DNA of 7,203 nucleotides from an uncultured Eudoraea sp. (GCA_905479615.1 CAJQNH010000212.1:1-7203); one strand, 5' to 3'; counted from the stretch's first letter, positions 1 to 6,685 are shown. Program-made: numbers and translations. The notes: a model not told the origin generated them from the sequence alone.

Positions 1-599
1 GACAGCAGATGTTAACCAATAAAGTTACCAAATTAGATGGTATTCTTTTTACTCATGAACATGCAGATCATACGGCAGGTATAGATGATATTCGCCCTTT
101 TTTTTTCAGACAAGGCGATATTCCTGTTTATGCGCACGAAGATGTTATCTTATCATTAAAAAGGAGATTTGACTATATTTTTGTGAATGAGAACAGGTAT
201 CCCGGGGCTCCGGCGGTAAAGGTGAACCTGATAAAGAATAATAAACCCTTCGTAATCGGAGACCTTCAAGCAATACCAATTGAGGCTTTTCACAACCGGT
301 TAATGGTTTTTGGCTATAGAATAGGTGACTTTGCCTATCTCACTGATGTTAAGACGATTTCTGATGAAGAAATAAGTAAGTTAAATGGAGTTAAAGTGTT
401 GTCATTAAATGCATTACGTATAGAACCACATCATTCTCACTTAAACCTCAAAGAAGCTCTTGAATTAGTGGATATAATTAAACCTGAAATAGCATATCTT
501 TCTCATATAAGCCATTATCTGGGTTTTCATGATGAAGTGGAAGAAAAATTACCTAAAAATGTACATTTGGCATATGACAATCTCGTTGTCTCGGTTTGA
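1..599 (+). CDS. MBL-fold metallohydrolase, PhnP-like cyclic phosphodiesterase (5' partial)
   Basis: This is the C-terminal part of a metallo-beta-lactamase-fold hydrolase of the PhnP/COG1235 type. The frame is open to the window edge, and the ATG at 9 is probably an internal Met, because homologues carry about 50 more N-terminal residues ending in a similar RQQML stretch. Counting from that Met, the signature HEHADH supplies H16, H18, D20 and H21. H95 (in EAFHNR), D113 (in YLTDV) and H166 (in LSHISH) are the expected remaining ligands of a two-metal site. H144 in the HHSHL stretch lies 22 residues before H166, the spacing I recall for a catalytic His in E. coli PhnP. Family members cleave cyclic or diester phosphates such as phosphoribosyl 1,2-cyclic phosphate. 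No phn genes are nearby, so the substrate here is inferred only. No signal peptide can be judged. The family call is firm; the substrate is not. Confidence 0.88.
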   Translation, partial: QQMLTNKVTKLDGILFTHEHADHTAGIDDIRPFFFRQGDIPVYAHEDVILSLKRRFDYIFVNENRYPGAPAVKVNLIKNNKPFVIGDLQAIPIEAFHNRLMVFGYRIGDFAYLTDVKTISDEEISKLNGVKVLSLNALRIEPHHSHLNLKEALELVDIIKPEIAYLSHISHYLGFHDEVEEKLPKNVHLAYDNLVVSV

Positions 600-648
600 G
601 TTACAAAATAATAATTTTAGTTCGTTTGATAATTGATTCTTTAATTTT

Positions 649-1143
649 ATGAAAAGTAGAATATTTATTTACCTGTTCATTTTTGCTGCTTTGTTGGCCC
701 TTTACTTATTTGTAAGTAGCAATGCCATGTTAGAGAATAAGGATTTAAAAATTGAGAACCTTGAATCTGAAGTTAGCGTACTTCAGGATTCTGTTCAAAA
801 ATTACAACTTCAGGTTTTTGATATGCAATATTTTTCATTGCAAAATAATGATGATGCCCTGTCGTATTATGATCACCTGGGACTGGAAAACCCTTCGCGC
901 TATATTTCAGATAAGTTATTGGAAACCAATGAACAGAAAGGAGATAATCCATTGGTTCCGTATGAGGGAATGGAAAGTGATTTCAAGATCAATAAGATAA
1001 AAATATTGAATCATCAATGGATAATAGCCGATTTTTCAGATGGTAAATATTGGGGAGAACTATTTTTGAAATACGAGTTGAGAGATGATATGGGTGTTAA
1101 TTTTACAATGATGGACCATCTTTTATATACCCGGAGTAATTAA
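649..1143 (+). CDS. Membrane-anchored coiled-coil protein of unknown function
   Basis: I do not recognise a named family with certainty. The 164-residue product starts with a short basic tip (MKSR) and one hydrophobic helix at about residues 5-23, best read as an uncleaved membrane anchor. An acidic/heptad-like helix follows at about 29-60 (LKIENLESEVSVLQDSVQKL), which should form a coiled coil. After a polar linker, residues 111-160 are rich in alternating hydrophobic and aromatic residues, including HQWIIADFSDGKYWGELFLK, and look like a small beta-rich domain. The predicted layout is inner-membrane anchor, coiled-coil stalk and extracytoplasmic domain. The gene lies 49 bp after the metallohydrolase in the same direction and may be cotranscribed. 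Its TAA overlaps the stop of the convergent esterase gene. Protein-like composition and a clean start after an AT-rich leader support a real gene. Similar short flavobacterial proteins are sometimes labelled 'hydrolase', but I see no catalytic motif. Confidence 0.8.
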   Translation: MKSRIFIYLFIFAALLALYLFVSSNAMLENKDLKIENLESEVSVLQDSVQKLQLQVFDMQYFSLQNNDDALSYYDHLGLENPSRYISDKLLETNEQKGDNPLVPYEGMESDFKINKIKILNHQWIIADFSDGKYWGELFLKYELRDDMGVNFTMMDHLLYTRSN

Positions 1144-1799
1144 ATATTTTCTTCAAGCCATTTTCTAAAGGAATAAAAGTTTTCTGCCGAAACTCCATGA
1201 CCTACAGGAAACTCCTCATATTTATAGTTAATGCCAAGCTTTTTTAAGAGAATAGGTGCTTTTTGAGCCCATTCTGGTGGGATTACCTGGTCTACCTGAC
1301 CGTGTGAGGCATAAATGTTAAGATTTTTATGGTCTTTTTGAGTGTAATTTTTTTCGAGGATATTCTCGTCTATATAGCCACTTAGGGCCACCACATTTTT
1401 AACCTTATCCGGAAATGAAAGCGCAACCGCATAGCTCAATACTGTACCCTGACTAAAACCTAACAGGGTGACATTGTCTTTATCCAATTGATAGGCCTCA
1501 CAAGCTTCCTCAATAAAATCCACAATTTTGTTTCTAGATGAAATTGCCTGTTCTTCATCACTCCATTTTCCATGCGATGCATCAAAGTTAATGGCGTACC
1601 AGGCATTACCGAAGGGAGGTAAAGGGTATGGGCCTCTTGTAGAAATAATAAAACATTCTGAAGGCAATTCTGAGGCGAATGAAAACAAATCTTCTTCGTT
1701 GCTGCCGTAACCATGAAAAAGAAATATAACAGGTGGACGACCATCTTCTGCTGAAGAAGGGCGAATTATATGATATAAGGATAAGGGAATTGTTTCCAT
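1140..1799 (-). CDS. Alpha/beta hydrolase, phospholipase/carboxylesterase family (COG0400)
   Basis: This is a complete 219-residue serine esterase, the usual size for the COG0400 carboxylesterase/acyl-protein thioesterase-like family. The fold markers appear in order: the oxyanion loop FHGYGS (about 28-33), the nucleophile elbow GFSQG with S116, the acid D170 in HGQVDQVIP, and the catalytic histidine H201 in VGHGVS. With no signal peptide or membrane helix it should be cytoplasmic and hydrolyse small carboxylic esters; the natural substrate cannot be read from sequence. It is the last gene of the leftward cluster. Its ATG follows the stop of the DUF4870 gene after a single base, so it is probably translated by reinitiation or coupling rather than from its own ribosome site, and none is visible. 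Its TAA overlaps that of the convergent gene on the other strand. The family assignment is very secure. Confidence 0.93.
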   Translation of the reverse strand: METIPLSLYHIIRPSSAEDGRPPVIFLFHGYGSNEEDLFSFASELPSECFIISTRGPYPLPPFGNAWYAINFDASHGKWSDEEQAISSRNKIVDFIEEACEAYQLDKDNVTLLGFSQGTVLSYAVALSFPDKVKNVVALSGYIDENILEKNYTQKDHKNLNIYASHGQVDQVIPPEWAQKAPILLKKLGINYKYEEFPVGHGVSAENFYSFRKWLEENI

Positions 1800-1800
1800 T

Positions 1801-2130
1801 CTATTGAATAAAGCTAAACCATTGCTGAAATGAGGCTCCCAGGATTGGAACAGGCTGTTTTTTATTATTCAAAGCTCCCACAAGACCATATATCCAGAGA
1901 GCAAAATAAAATACATACAAGCCTAACCAAACAAAAAAATTAAACCATTGGCTTAAGAATAGTGCGCAACCCATAAAAACCAGATGCAACCCAAATGCCT
2001 GCCTTGTATGAAATCTTGCGAAGTCATTTTTTGGCTCCATATTCATGGTTATTGCTATTAAAGATCCAATGATAGTGAAATATGCTATTATTGCTGTTGT
2101 TTTTCCCTTCGCTACCGAATCTTGTTCCAA
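1801..2130 (-). CDS. Small DUF4870/Tic20-like membrane protein, TTG start
   Basis: This 109-residue integral membrane protein has three hydrophobic segments, at about 11-28, 46-60 and 63-86. The characteristic segment is FARFHTRQAFGLHL (37-50), matching the FH-RQ signature of the DUF4870/Tic20-like family, which is common in Bacteroidota and has no firmly established function. The start is TTG at 2128-2130. An in-frame stop lies five codons upstream with no ATG between, and the next ATG (residue 29) would remove the first membrane helix and the conserved GKTTAIIAYFTIIG region. A purine-rich AAAAAAAGGG lies just before the TTG. The gene follows the dihydroorotase-like gene by 39 bp and precedes the esterase by one base, so it sits inside the leftward operon. 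The family call is good; no biochemical role can be assigned. Confidence 0.85.
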   Translation of the reverse strand: MEQDSVAKGKTTAIIAYFTIIGSLIAITMNMEPKNDFARFHTRQAFGLHLVFMGCALFLSQWFNFFVWLGLYVFYFALWIYGLVGALNNKKQPVPILGASFQQWFSFIQ

Positions 2131-2169
2131 AACCCTTTTTTTCTAATTAATACTTAAGCTATTATTGTT

Positions 2170-3423
2170 TCAGACGATGATTTGATTATTTGCTATTATT
2201 CCGTAAACCTTACCTTTCATTTTTTCACCAAAAAATATACTGTTCTTTGAAGTAGAAATACAATGCTTTTTTGTATAAATAAATTCAGACTTAGGATCAA
2301 AAAGAGTAAGATTAGCCAAAGAACCCTTCTTAAGAGTCACCGGACTTAATCCAAAACGTTCTCTTCCTTTAGATAAAAGCGCGACAGCCGTTTCGGTCTC
2401 GAATAATTCATTTAAAACACCAAACGCATTTTCAAGACCTATGGTACCATAGGCAGCATTATCAAATTCTATACGTTTTTCTTCAATATCAATTGGGGTA
2501 TGATCTGAGGTTACAAAATCTATTACGCCTTCTTTAAGCCCTTTTATTAAAGCACTAATATCTTTACTCGTACGAAGTGGAGGCAAAACTTTGTAATTGC
2601 TATCAAAACTATCCAAAACATCGTCAGAAAATAACAAATTATGCACAGCAACACTACAACTTACGTTTAGCCCCTTCTGTTTAGCTTCTCCGATAAGCCT
2701 TACGGACTTGGCTGTAGATATCGTTGGGATATGGAGACATCCACCTGTGTATTCCAGAATAAAAAGGTCTCTGGCAATTTGAAGTTCTTCTGCCAGTGCC
2801 GGAATTCCTTTTAGCCCAACCCTTGTAGACGAAATACCTTCATTAACAATACCCTTGCTCATTATTTTCTTATCCATTGGAAAAGAGTAAACTAATCCCT
2901 TAAAATCCTGGGAGTATTGCAAGGCTATCTTTAATAGATTGGAATTTGAAATAGATCTCTTAAAATCATAGAATCCAACAGCCCCCGAATTCTGCATGTC
3001 ATAAAGCTCAGCAAGATCAATACCTTCGCTATGTACAGTAAGTGTCCCCAAAGGGTGTAATTTTGTCGGCTGTTCTTTGGCGGCATTTTTGAGAAAAACA
3101 ATATCGCCACTGCTGTCGGGCAGGGGGTAAGTGTTAGGATTTAGAACAATATCGGTATAACCACTTCTTGAAGCCACATTGATTCCATTAGTAATGGTTT
3201 CACGTTCTTCGTATCCTGGTTCGCCAAAACTTACACTGCTGTCGAACCAACCTGCAGAGACATGCAAATTTTTTAAGTTTAGTGTTTTTATATTCCCGGC
3301 AGGCTTAATCAAGGTAGCTATTTCTTCAATGACCCCTTTTAGAATAAGAATGTCGCGTTTTTTTAAATGAAGTTTACTGTTGGTGTTATCAACAATTGTG
3401 GCAGATTTTAGAAGTATGTTCAT
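2170..3423 (-). CDS. Dihydroorotase-like amidohydrolase lacking metal-binding histidines (probable pseudoenzyme)
   Basis: This 417-residue protein has the class I dihydroorotase/amidohydrolase layout. A small N-terminal beta domain carries VSAGWFD (55-61). A TIM-barrel region holds GEPGYEERE (67-75), LNPNTYPLPD (94-103), GAVGFYD (147-153) and SDHTP (306-310). A C-terminal beta domain includes KKGSLANLTLFDP (365-377). The framework is intact but the metal site is not. The usual DxHxH at the first strand reads D61-S-S-V-S65, so both His are Ser. The His of the HxED region is F181, and the His of the HVST motif is T234 (LHIPTIST). The substrate Arg after HxH is also missing. D153 and D307-H308 remain. 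Catalytic dihydroorotase activity is therefore unlikely. Known non-catalytic dihydroorotase homologues (PyrC') support aspartate transcarbamoylase, but no pyrB is present here. The start overlaps the BatA-like stop as ATGA, implying translational coupling. It is often annotated simply as dihydroorotase. Confidence 0.92.
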   Translation of the reverse strand: MNILLKSATIVDNTNSKLHLKKRDILILKGVIEEIATLIKPAGNIKTLNLKNLHVSAGWFDSSVSFGEPGYEERETITNGINVASRSGYTDIVLNPNTYPLPDSSGDIVFLKNAAKEQPTKLHPLGTLTVHSEGIDLAELYDMQNSGAVGFYDFKRSISNSNLLKIALQYSQDFKGLVYSFPMDKKIMSKGIVNEGISSTRVGLKGIPALAEELQIARDLFILEYTGGCLHIPTISTAKSVRLIGEAKQKGLNVSCSVAVHNLLFSDDVLDSFDSNYKVLPPLRTSKDISALIKGLKEGVIDFVTSDHTPIDIEEKRIEFDNAAYGTIGLENAFGVLNELFETETAVALLSKGRERFGLSPVTLKKGSLANLTLFDPKSEFIYTKKHCISTSKNSIFFGEKMKGKVYGIIANNQIIV

Positions 3424-5342
3424 TTAAATATTTTTTGAATAAGAACTTCGGCCAGCATAAAAAGCAATGCAAAAATAGTAAACCATTTCCATAGCTCAGT
3501 TACTCTGTTGTCTTTTTCCATGGTTTCAAAGACTTCAGTTAAATTATTTAAGCTGTTATTGTTATTTAATATGTCCAAATCGGCATATACAGATTCGCTT
3601 TCTGTTCTGGGGTAATTAAAACTAATATTTTGAATAGGTCTGGAGTCTTGACTAATTACATAAACACCATCCTTATTGGGATTGTAATTAAAGGTCAATA
3701 TAGTTTTATTTGAAAAAGATTGCTGTTCGGGTATAAATTCATATTCTTTCCGGGTAACCTTTAGAATATTATCCTTTGCCATTGCGGACTTAACATCTAT
3801 TGTAGTTATTTGCCCCAGGGTATTATATAATTTGGGCGATTTAAGACTATTTGCCCCAATACTATAAAAAGTAGGTACAATAAGAGGTGAATTCTTAAAA
3901 TTAGAGTTTGTATTAATGATTGCAGCCGTAAACAAGTATATGCCATCCAGTCCTACAAGGAAAGCAGATTGATCCTGTAATGAAAGTATTTTTGGCGCCG
4001 TTGTTCTGGTTTTGAAATAGCTTGTGACTCTTGGATATTGAAAATTACTTACTTTTTGAGCAAATACATTCTTATAAAGAGGATGATCAAAGTTAATTCC
4101 TGTGACGTTCCGTTCTTCATCAATTCTATTTATAAATGAAGTAGAATAATAGTTTCCCATAAAACTATTATAGCTTTCAATATTTGCATCAAAAGCAGGG
4201 ATAATCATCAGATGACCACCTTTTTGAATATAATTGCTTAATGTATTTTTGAGTGATACCGGAATAGTTTTTAATTCATTTAAAATTATTAGGTTTTGTG
4301 CCTCCAGTATGCTGTAATTAAGATTATTCATTCGCACATCTGCAAAAATGAATTCTTCTTCGGTATAGATTCTTTTTAAAAACTCACTATCTGACTCGCT
4401 TACAGATAACACTTTGATTTTGTCCTTTTGATTAATATTAAAAAACAACTGGTTATCAAAAGGCAATCCAATATCTGATATTTCAATTTTGCCTATAATA
4501 AGTTCGTTGGCAGGCAGTGTGAATACAACATTAGATTTTCTGTTCTTATCAAAAGTTGCCGCCGTTTTGGCAATTAATTTATCATCATTATATAAAGAAA
4601 CAGGGATAGTTTCCAAAGCACCCGTAGTAGTTAAATTCACCGAAAGGTCTATTGTAGATGCGTTTACCTCAGTGATATATGCCGAATCCAAAACAGTATT
4701 GTCAAGATTTTCTGCCTTAACCCCGACTATAAAAGTTTGGATGTTTTCCAGAGTATCGGATTGCTGGATGCTGGTTCTGTTTTGAAAATCCGAGACTAGT
4801 ACCAAATATTTAATGGATTTTTCATCTTCACTAAAGAAATTTTTCCCTTTAAGAAGGATATCCTTAAATCCTAACTGATTATAGGTATAAGGCAGGGTCA
4901 AAAGTTCATTGCGAATATCCATCAAGGTGATGTTTCTAAAAACTTTATCATTAGTGAAAAGACTAAAAGTATTATCCTTAGGAAGACCTTGTAATAACTT
5001 CTGAACTGCATCCTGGAGTAGGGTTCCATTCTCTGTTTTGGCCTGCATGCTAAATGAGTTGTCCACGTATATGACGGTTTCTTTGGCATATGAAGCCGAT
5101 TCCTTAGCGAAATACGGTTGTGAAAAAGCGAGGATAAGGGCTGAAAGTAATAATAGACGGGAGAAAAGTAAAAGCCATTTTTTTATAGTACTGCTTTTGC
5201 GAGATTGCGCAACTACTTTTTGTAAAAGCTTTACGTTAGTAAAGGAAGTTTTTTTAAATCTCCGAAGTTGAAAGAGGTGAATTAATATGGGAATTAGCAG
5301 TAGAAAAAAGGCCCAAAGGAGTTCCGGATATTTAAACAGCAT
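3420..5342 (-). CDS. BatA-type membrane protein with von Willebrand A domain
   Basis: A 640-residue envelope protein. The N-terminus (PELLWAFFLLLIPILIHLFQ) is the typical BatA/aerotolerance N-terminal double-membrane domain, with helices at about 6-24 and 55-75. A vWA domain spans about 88-210, with the metal-ion-dependent adhesion motif D94-N-S96-F-S98 and a later VSDFQ (D185). A beta-sandwich-like stretch follows (about 225-300). After it comes a region resembling the class I glutamine-amidotransferase-like fold (about 308-480, with NLIILNEL and YIQKGGHLMIIPA) but lacking an obvious catalytic triad. A final helix lies at 618-636. The bulk should be extracytoplasmic, anchored at both ends. 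The start at 5342 is preferred over an upstream ATG at 5423: the shorter form begins like family members, and a promoter-like box lies inside the longer version. The adjacent dihydroorotase-like gene overlaps its TGA. No MoxR, BatB or BatC partner is visible. The role is probably in envelope or stress assembly, but unproven. Confidence 0.9.
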   Translation of the reverse strand: MLFKYPELLWAFFLLLIPILIHLFQLRRFKKTSFTNVKLLQKVVAQSRKSSTIKKWLLLFSRLLLLSALILAFSQPYFAKESASYAKETVIYVDNSFSMQAKTENGTLLQDAVQKLLQGLPKDNTFSLFTNDKVFRNITLMDIRNELLTLPYTYNQLGFKDILLKGKNFFSEDEKSIKYLVLVSDFQNRTSIQQSDTLENIQTFIVGVKAENLDNTVLDSAYITEVNASTIDLSVNLTTTGALETIPVSLYNDDKLIAKTAATFDKNRKSNVVFTLPANELIIGKIEISDIGLPFDNQLFFNINQKDKIKVLSVSESDSEFLKRIYTEEEFIFADVRMNNLNYSILEAQNLIILNELKTIPVSLKNTLSNYIQKGGHLMIIPAFDANIESYNSFMGNYYSTSFINRIDEERNVTGINFDHPLYKNVFAQKVSNFQYPRVTSYFKTRTTAPKILSLQDQSAFLVGLDGIYLFTAAIINTNSNFKNSPLIVPTFYSIGANSLKSPKLYNTLGQITTIDVKSAMAKDNILKVTRKEYEFIPEQQSFSNKTILTFNYNPNKDGVYVISQDSRPIQNISFNYPRTESESVYADLDILNNNNSLNNLTEVFETMEKDNRVTELWKWFTIFALLFMLAEVLIQKIFK

Positions 5343-5359
5343 TTCCAATTTTGATTTGA

Positions 5360-5367
5360 CAAATATA
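5360..5367 (-). promoter_or_regulatory. Putative Bacteroidota -7 box (TATATTTG) upstream of the BatA-like gene
   Basis: On the minus strand the sequence reads TATATTTG, an exact match to the TAnnTTTG -7 consensus of Bacteroidota sigma-ABfr promoters, 17 bp upstream of the chosen ATG at 5342. This would give a very short leader of roughly 10 nt. A clear TTG at the expected -33 distance is absent (the nearest TTTTG is about 35 bp upstream), so the promoter is only half-supported. It is positioned to drive the four-gene cluster from the BatA-like gene to the esterase. Confidence 0.4.
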
Positions 5368-5505
5368 TAAAGTATTGAGAAGATATTGCCTAGTAATTGT
5401 GACAAAATTGAGAAGGGAAACAACTAGAATGAAAAAATGAAATTAATATAAATGCTGAGTCCGCCCTAAATAGATTATTCATGTTTCGTTAAAAGATTCT
5501 ATTCT

Positions 5506-6513
5506 TTAACAAAAGAAAAAATAATCGACCATAGGGGATTGACCCCTATTTGAAAAGAAATTTGCGATCATTTCCTGAGCCTCTTCATTTGCAACAGTAA
5601 TTATACTTTGAGGGTTTTTAAGTTTAACTAGAAAATTAAAATGCATTAATTCCTGTCCATAAATATTTTTACCTATTTTTTTTGGGTTATCACATAACCA
5701 ATAAAACGGAATATTCTGTTTTATCAGCTCTCTGGCAGTGCTTTTCCCCTTTTCTCCGGCACCCCAAACGGTTAAAGGTCGCATGTGATCACGGTGGAGC
5801 TTTAGAAAGTAATATAGTTTTAAATGCAAAAAATAATTCTGAGCATAGTGCTCACTGGTTCTTGAGGTTCGACTTTCATAATCGCGCCATTTGTGCAATA
5901 TCTCATTACATGGAATACATTGCAAACCCCGCTCATAAAATCGAAATGTAAGATCATAATCTTCCGGGTATCTATTGGGCTCAAAAGCACCACATTCCTC
6001 TAAATCTTTTTTGTGGACCATCCAGCAAGGGGAGGGGATAACACATTCTTTATAGATTTCAGAGTAGTTTGCTCCTTTAGCAGTTAGCTGGTTCAACCAT
6101 TTTTCATATCGCAAATAACCATTGCCGACTCCACGATCCGAAAAATAACGAACACCTCCTACTGCAATATGTCCTTTTCCATGTTTTTCTAATGATGAAG
6201 CCATGATTTCCAGCTTTTTGGAGTTCATTATATCATCAGAATCCATTCTTGTCAACAATTCCCCTTTGCTTAAATGATAAGCTGTCCTGAGTGCTGAAAT
6301 TATACCATCTCCCTGATTGGAATGTACTTTTATTCTTGTATCTCTTGATGAATATTCTTCAACCATGGCACGACTGTCATCTGCTGAATGGTCGTCTACA
6401 GCTAGGACCTCCCAGTTTTTATAACTCTGGGATAAAATGGAATCAACACACTCAGGCAGGAAAGCCGAAGTATTTTTAAATGGAATTAATATACTAATCA
6501 GAGGTGTTCTCAT
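5506..6513 (-). CDS. Family 2 glycosyltransferase with C-terminal Rossmann-like domain
   Basis: A 335-residue protein. Residues 1 to about 235 form a GT-A glycosyltransferase of family GT2: the start ISILIPFKN, the nucleotide-binding AVDDHS (D40, D41), the metal/UDP-binding D91-S-D93-D94 and a likely catalytic-base motif PEDYDL (E184, D185). Residues about 246-335 form a second domain opening with VWGAGEKGK, a GxGxxG dinucleotide-type loop (G251, G253, G256) preceded by a hydrophobic strand. LCDNP (D275) follows at the end of the next strand, as in Rossmann folds such as the PglD N-terminal domain. No membrane helices are obvious, so it should act at the cytoplasmic membrane face or in the cytosol, adding a sugar to a surface glycan or lipid. 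The donor and acceptor are unknown. It is separated by 172 bp from SGNH upstream and 163 bp from BatA downstream, with no other glycan genes visible apart from the possible esterase. Confidence 0.92.
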   Translation of the reverse strand: MRTPLISILIPFKNTSAFLPECVDSILSQSYKNWEVLAVDDHSADDSRAMVEEYSSRDTRIKVHSNQGDGIISALRTAYHLSKGELLTRMDSDDIMNSKKLEIMASSLEKHGKGHIAVGGVRYFSDRGVGNGYLRYEKWLNQLTAKGANYSEIYKECVIPSPCWMVHKKDLEECGAFEPNRYPEDYDLTFRFYERGLQCIPCNEILHKWRDYESRTSRTSEHYAQNYFLHLKLYYFLKLHRDHMRPLTVWGAGEKGKSTARELIKQNIPFYWLCDNPKKIGKNIYGQELMHFNFLVKLKNPQSIITVANEEAQEMIANFFSNRGQSPMVDYFFFC

Positions 6514-6523
6514 TAAAAAGGTA

Positions 6524-6533
6524 ATTGGCCAAT
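6524..6533. repeat. 10-bp perfect palindrome ATTGGCCAAT
   Basis: A perfect inverted repeat whose near end is 11 bp upstream of the glycosyltransferase ATG. It could be a small operator half or a chance palindrome; no regulator gene is visible beside it. Confidence 0.35.
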
Positions 6534-6624
6534 CTATTTTATTGTTTACAAAAAATCATCCCAAAGTACTGTAGATCATGTTTTAACAGAAATTCTTGCA
6601 GCCTCCGAGATCTTCATGACTATT

Positions 6625-6638
6625 GTATAATATTATAC
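6625..6638. repeat. 14-bp perfect palindrome GTATAATATTATAC
   Basis: A perfect self-complementary 14-mer about midway between the SGNH stop and the glycosyltransferase start. A protein-binding site is possible, but an AT-rich palindrome of this size can arise by chance. It does not look like an intrinsic terminator, since it has no GC-rich stem. Confidence 0.4.
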
Positions 6639-6670
6639 CGGAAGCTGAAAGGGGCTGGGTATAACCCTTT

Positions 6671-6682
6671 TGCAATATTGCA
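6671..6682. repeat. 12-bp perfect palindrome TGCAATATTGCA
   Basis: A perfect inverted repeat starting three bases past the SGNH esterase stop codon. In RNA it could fold as a 4-bp stem with an ATAT loop, which is too weak for a terminator and is not followed by a U run on the minus strand. Confidence 0.35.
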
Positions 6683-6685
6683 GAA

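Noticed and set aside
98..106. Run of nine T in the metallohydrolase gene as a possible slippage or frameshift site
   Set aside because: The frame is intact through it and encodes FFF in DDIRPFFFRQ, a plausible family sequence; no alternative product is evident.
2170..3423. Calling the dihydroorotase homologue pyrC
   Set aside because: The metal ligands needed for catalysis are absent, so the symbol would imply a function the sequence does not support.
5488..5510. Imperfect hairpin gttaaa(a)ga / tctttaac around the glycosyltransferase stop as a terminator
   Set aside because: The stem is AT-rich and bulged, includes the stop codon, and has no U run after it on the minus strand.
6551..6580. 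TACTTTG on the minus strand as a -7 promoter box for the glycosyltransferase
   Set aside because: It is one base short of TAnnTTTG, and no -33 element is convincing.
6657..6671. GGGT-ATA-ACCC followed by TTTT, resembling a plus-strand terminator
   Set aside because: The stem is only four base pairs, and no rightward gene ends here; the flanking genes run leftward.
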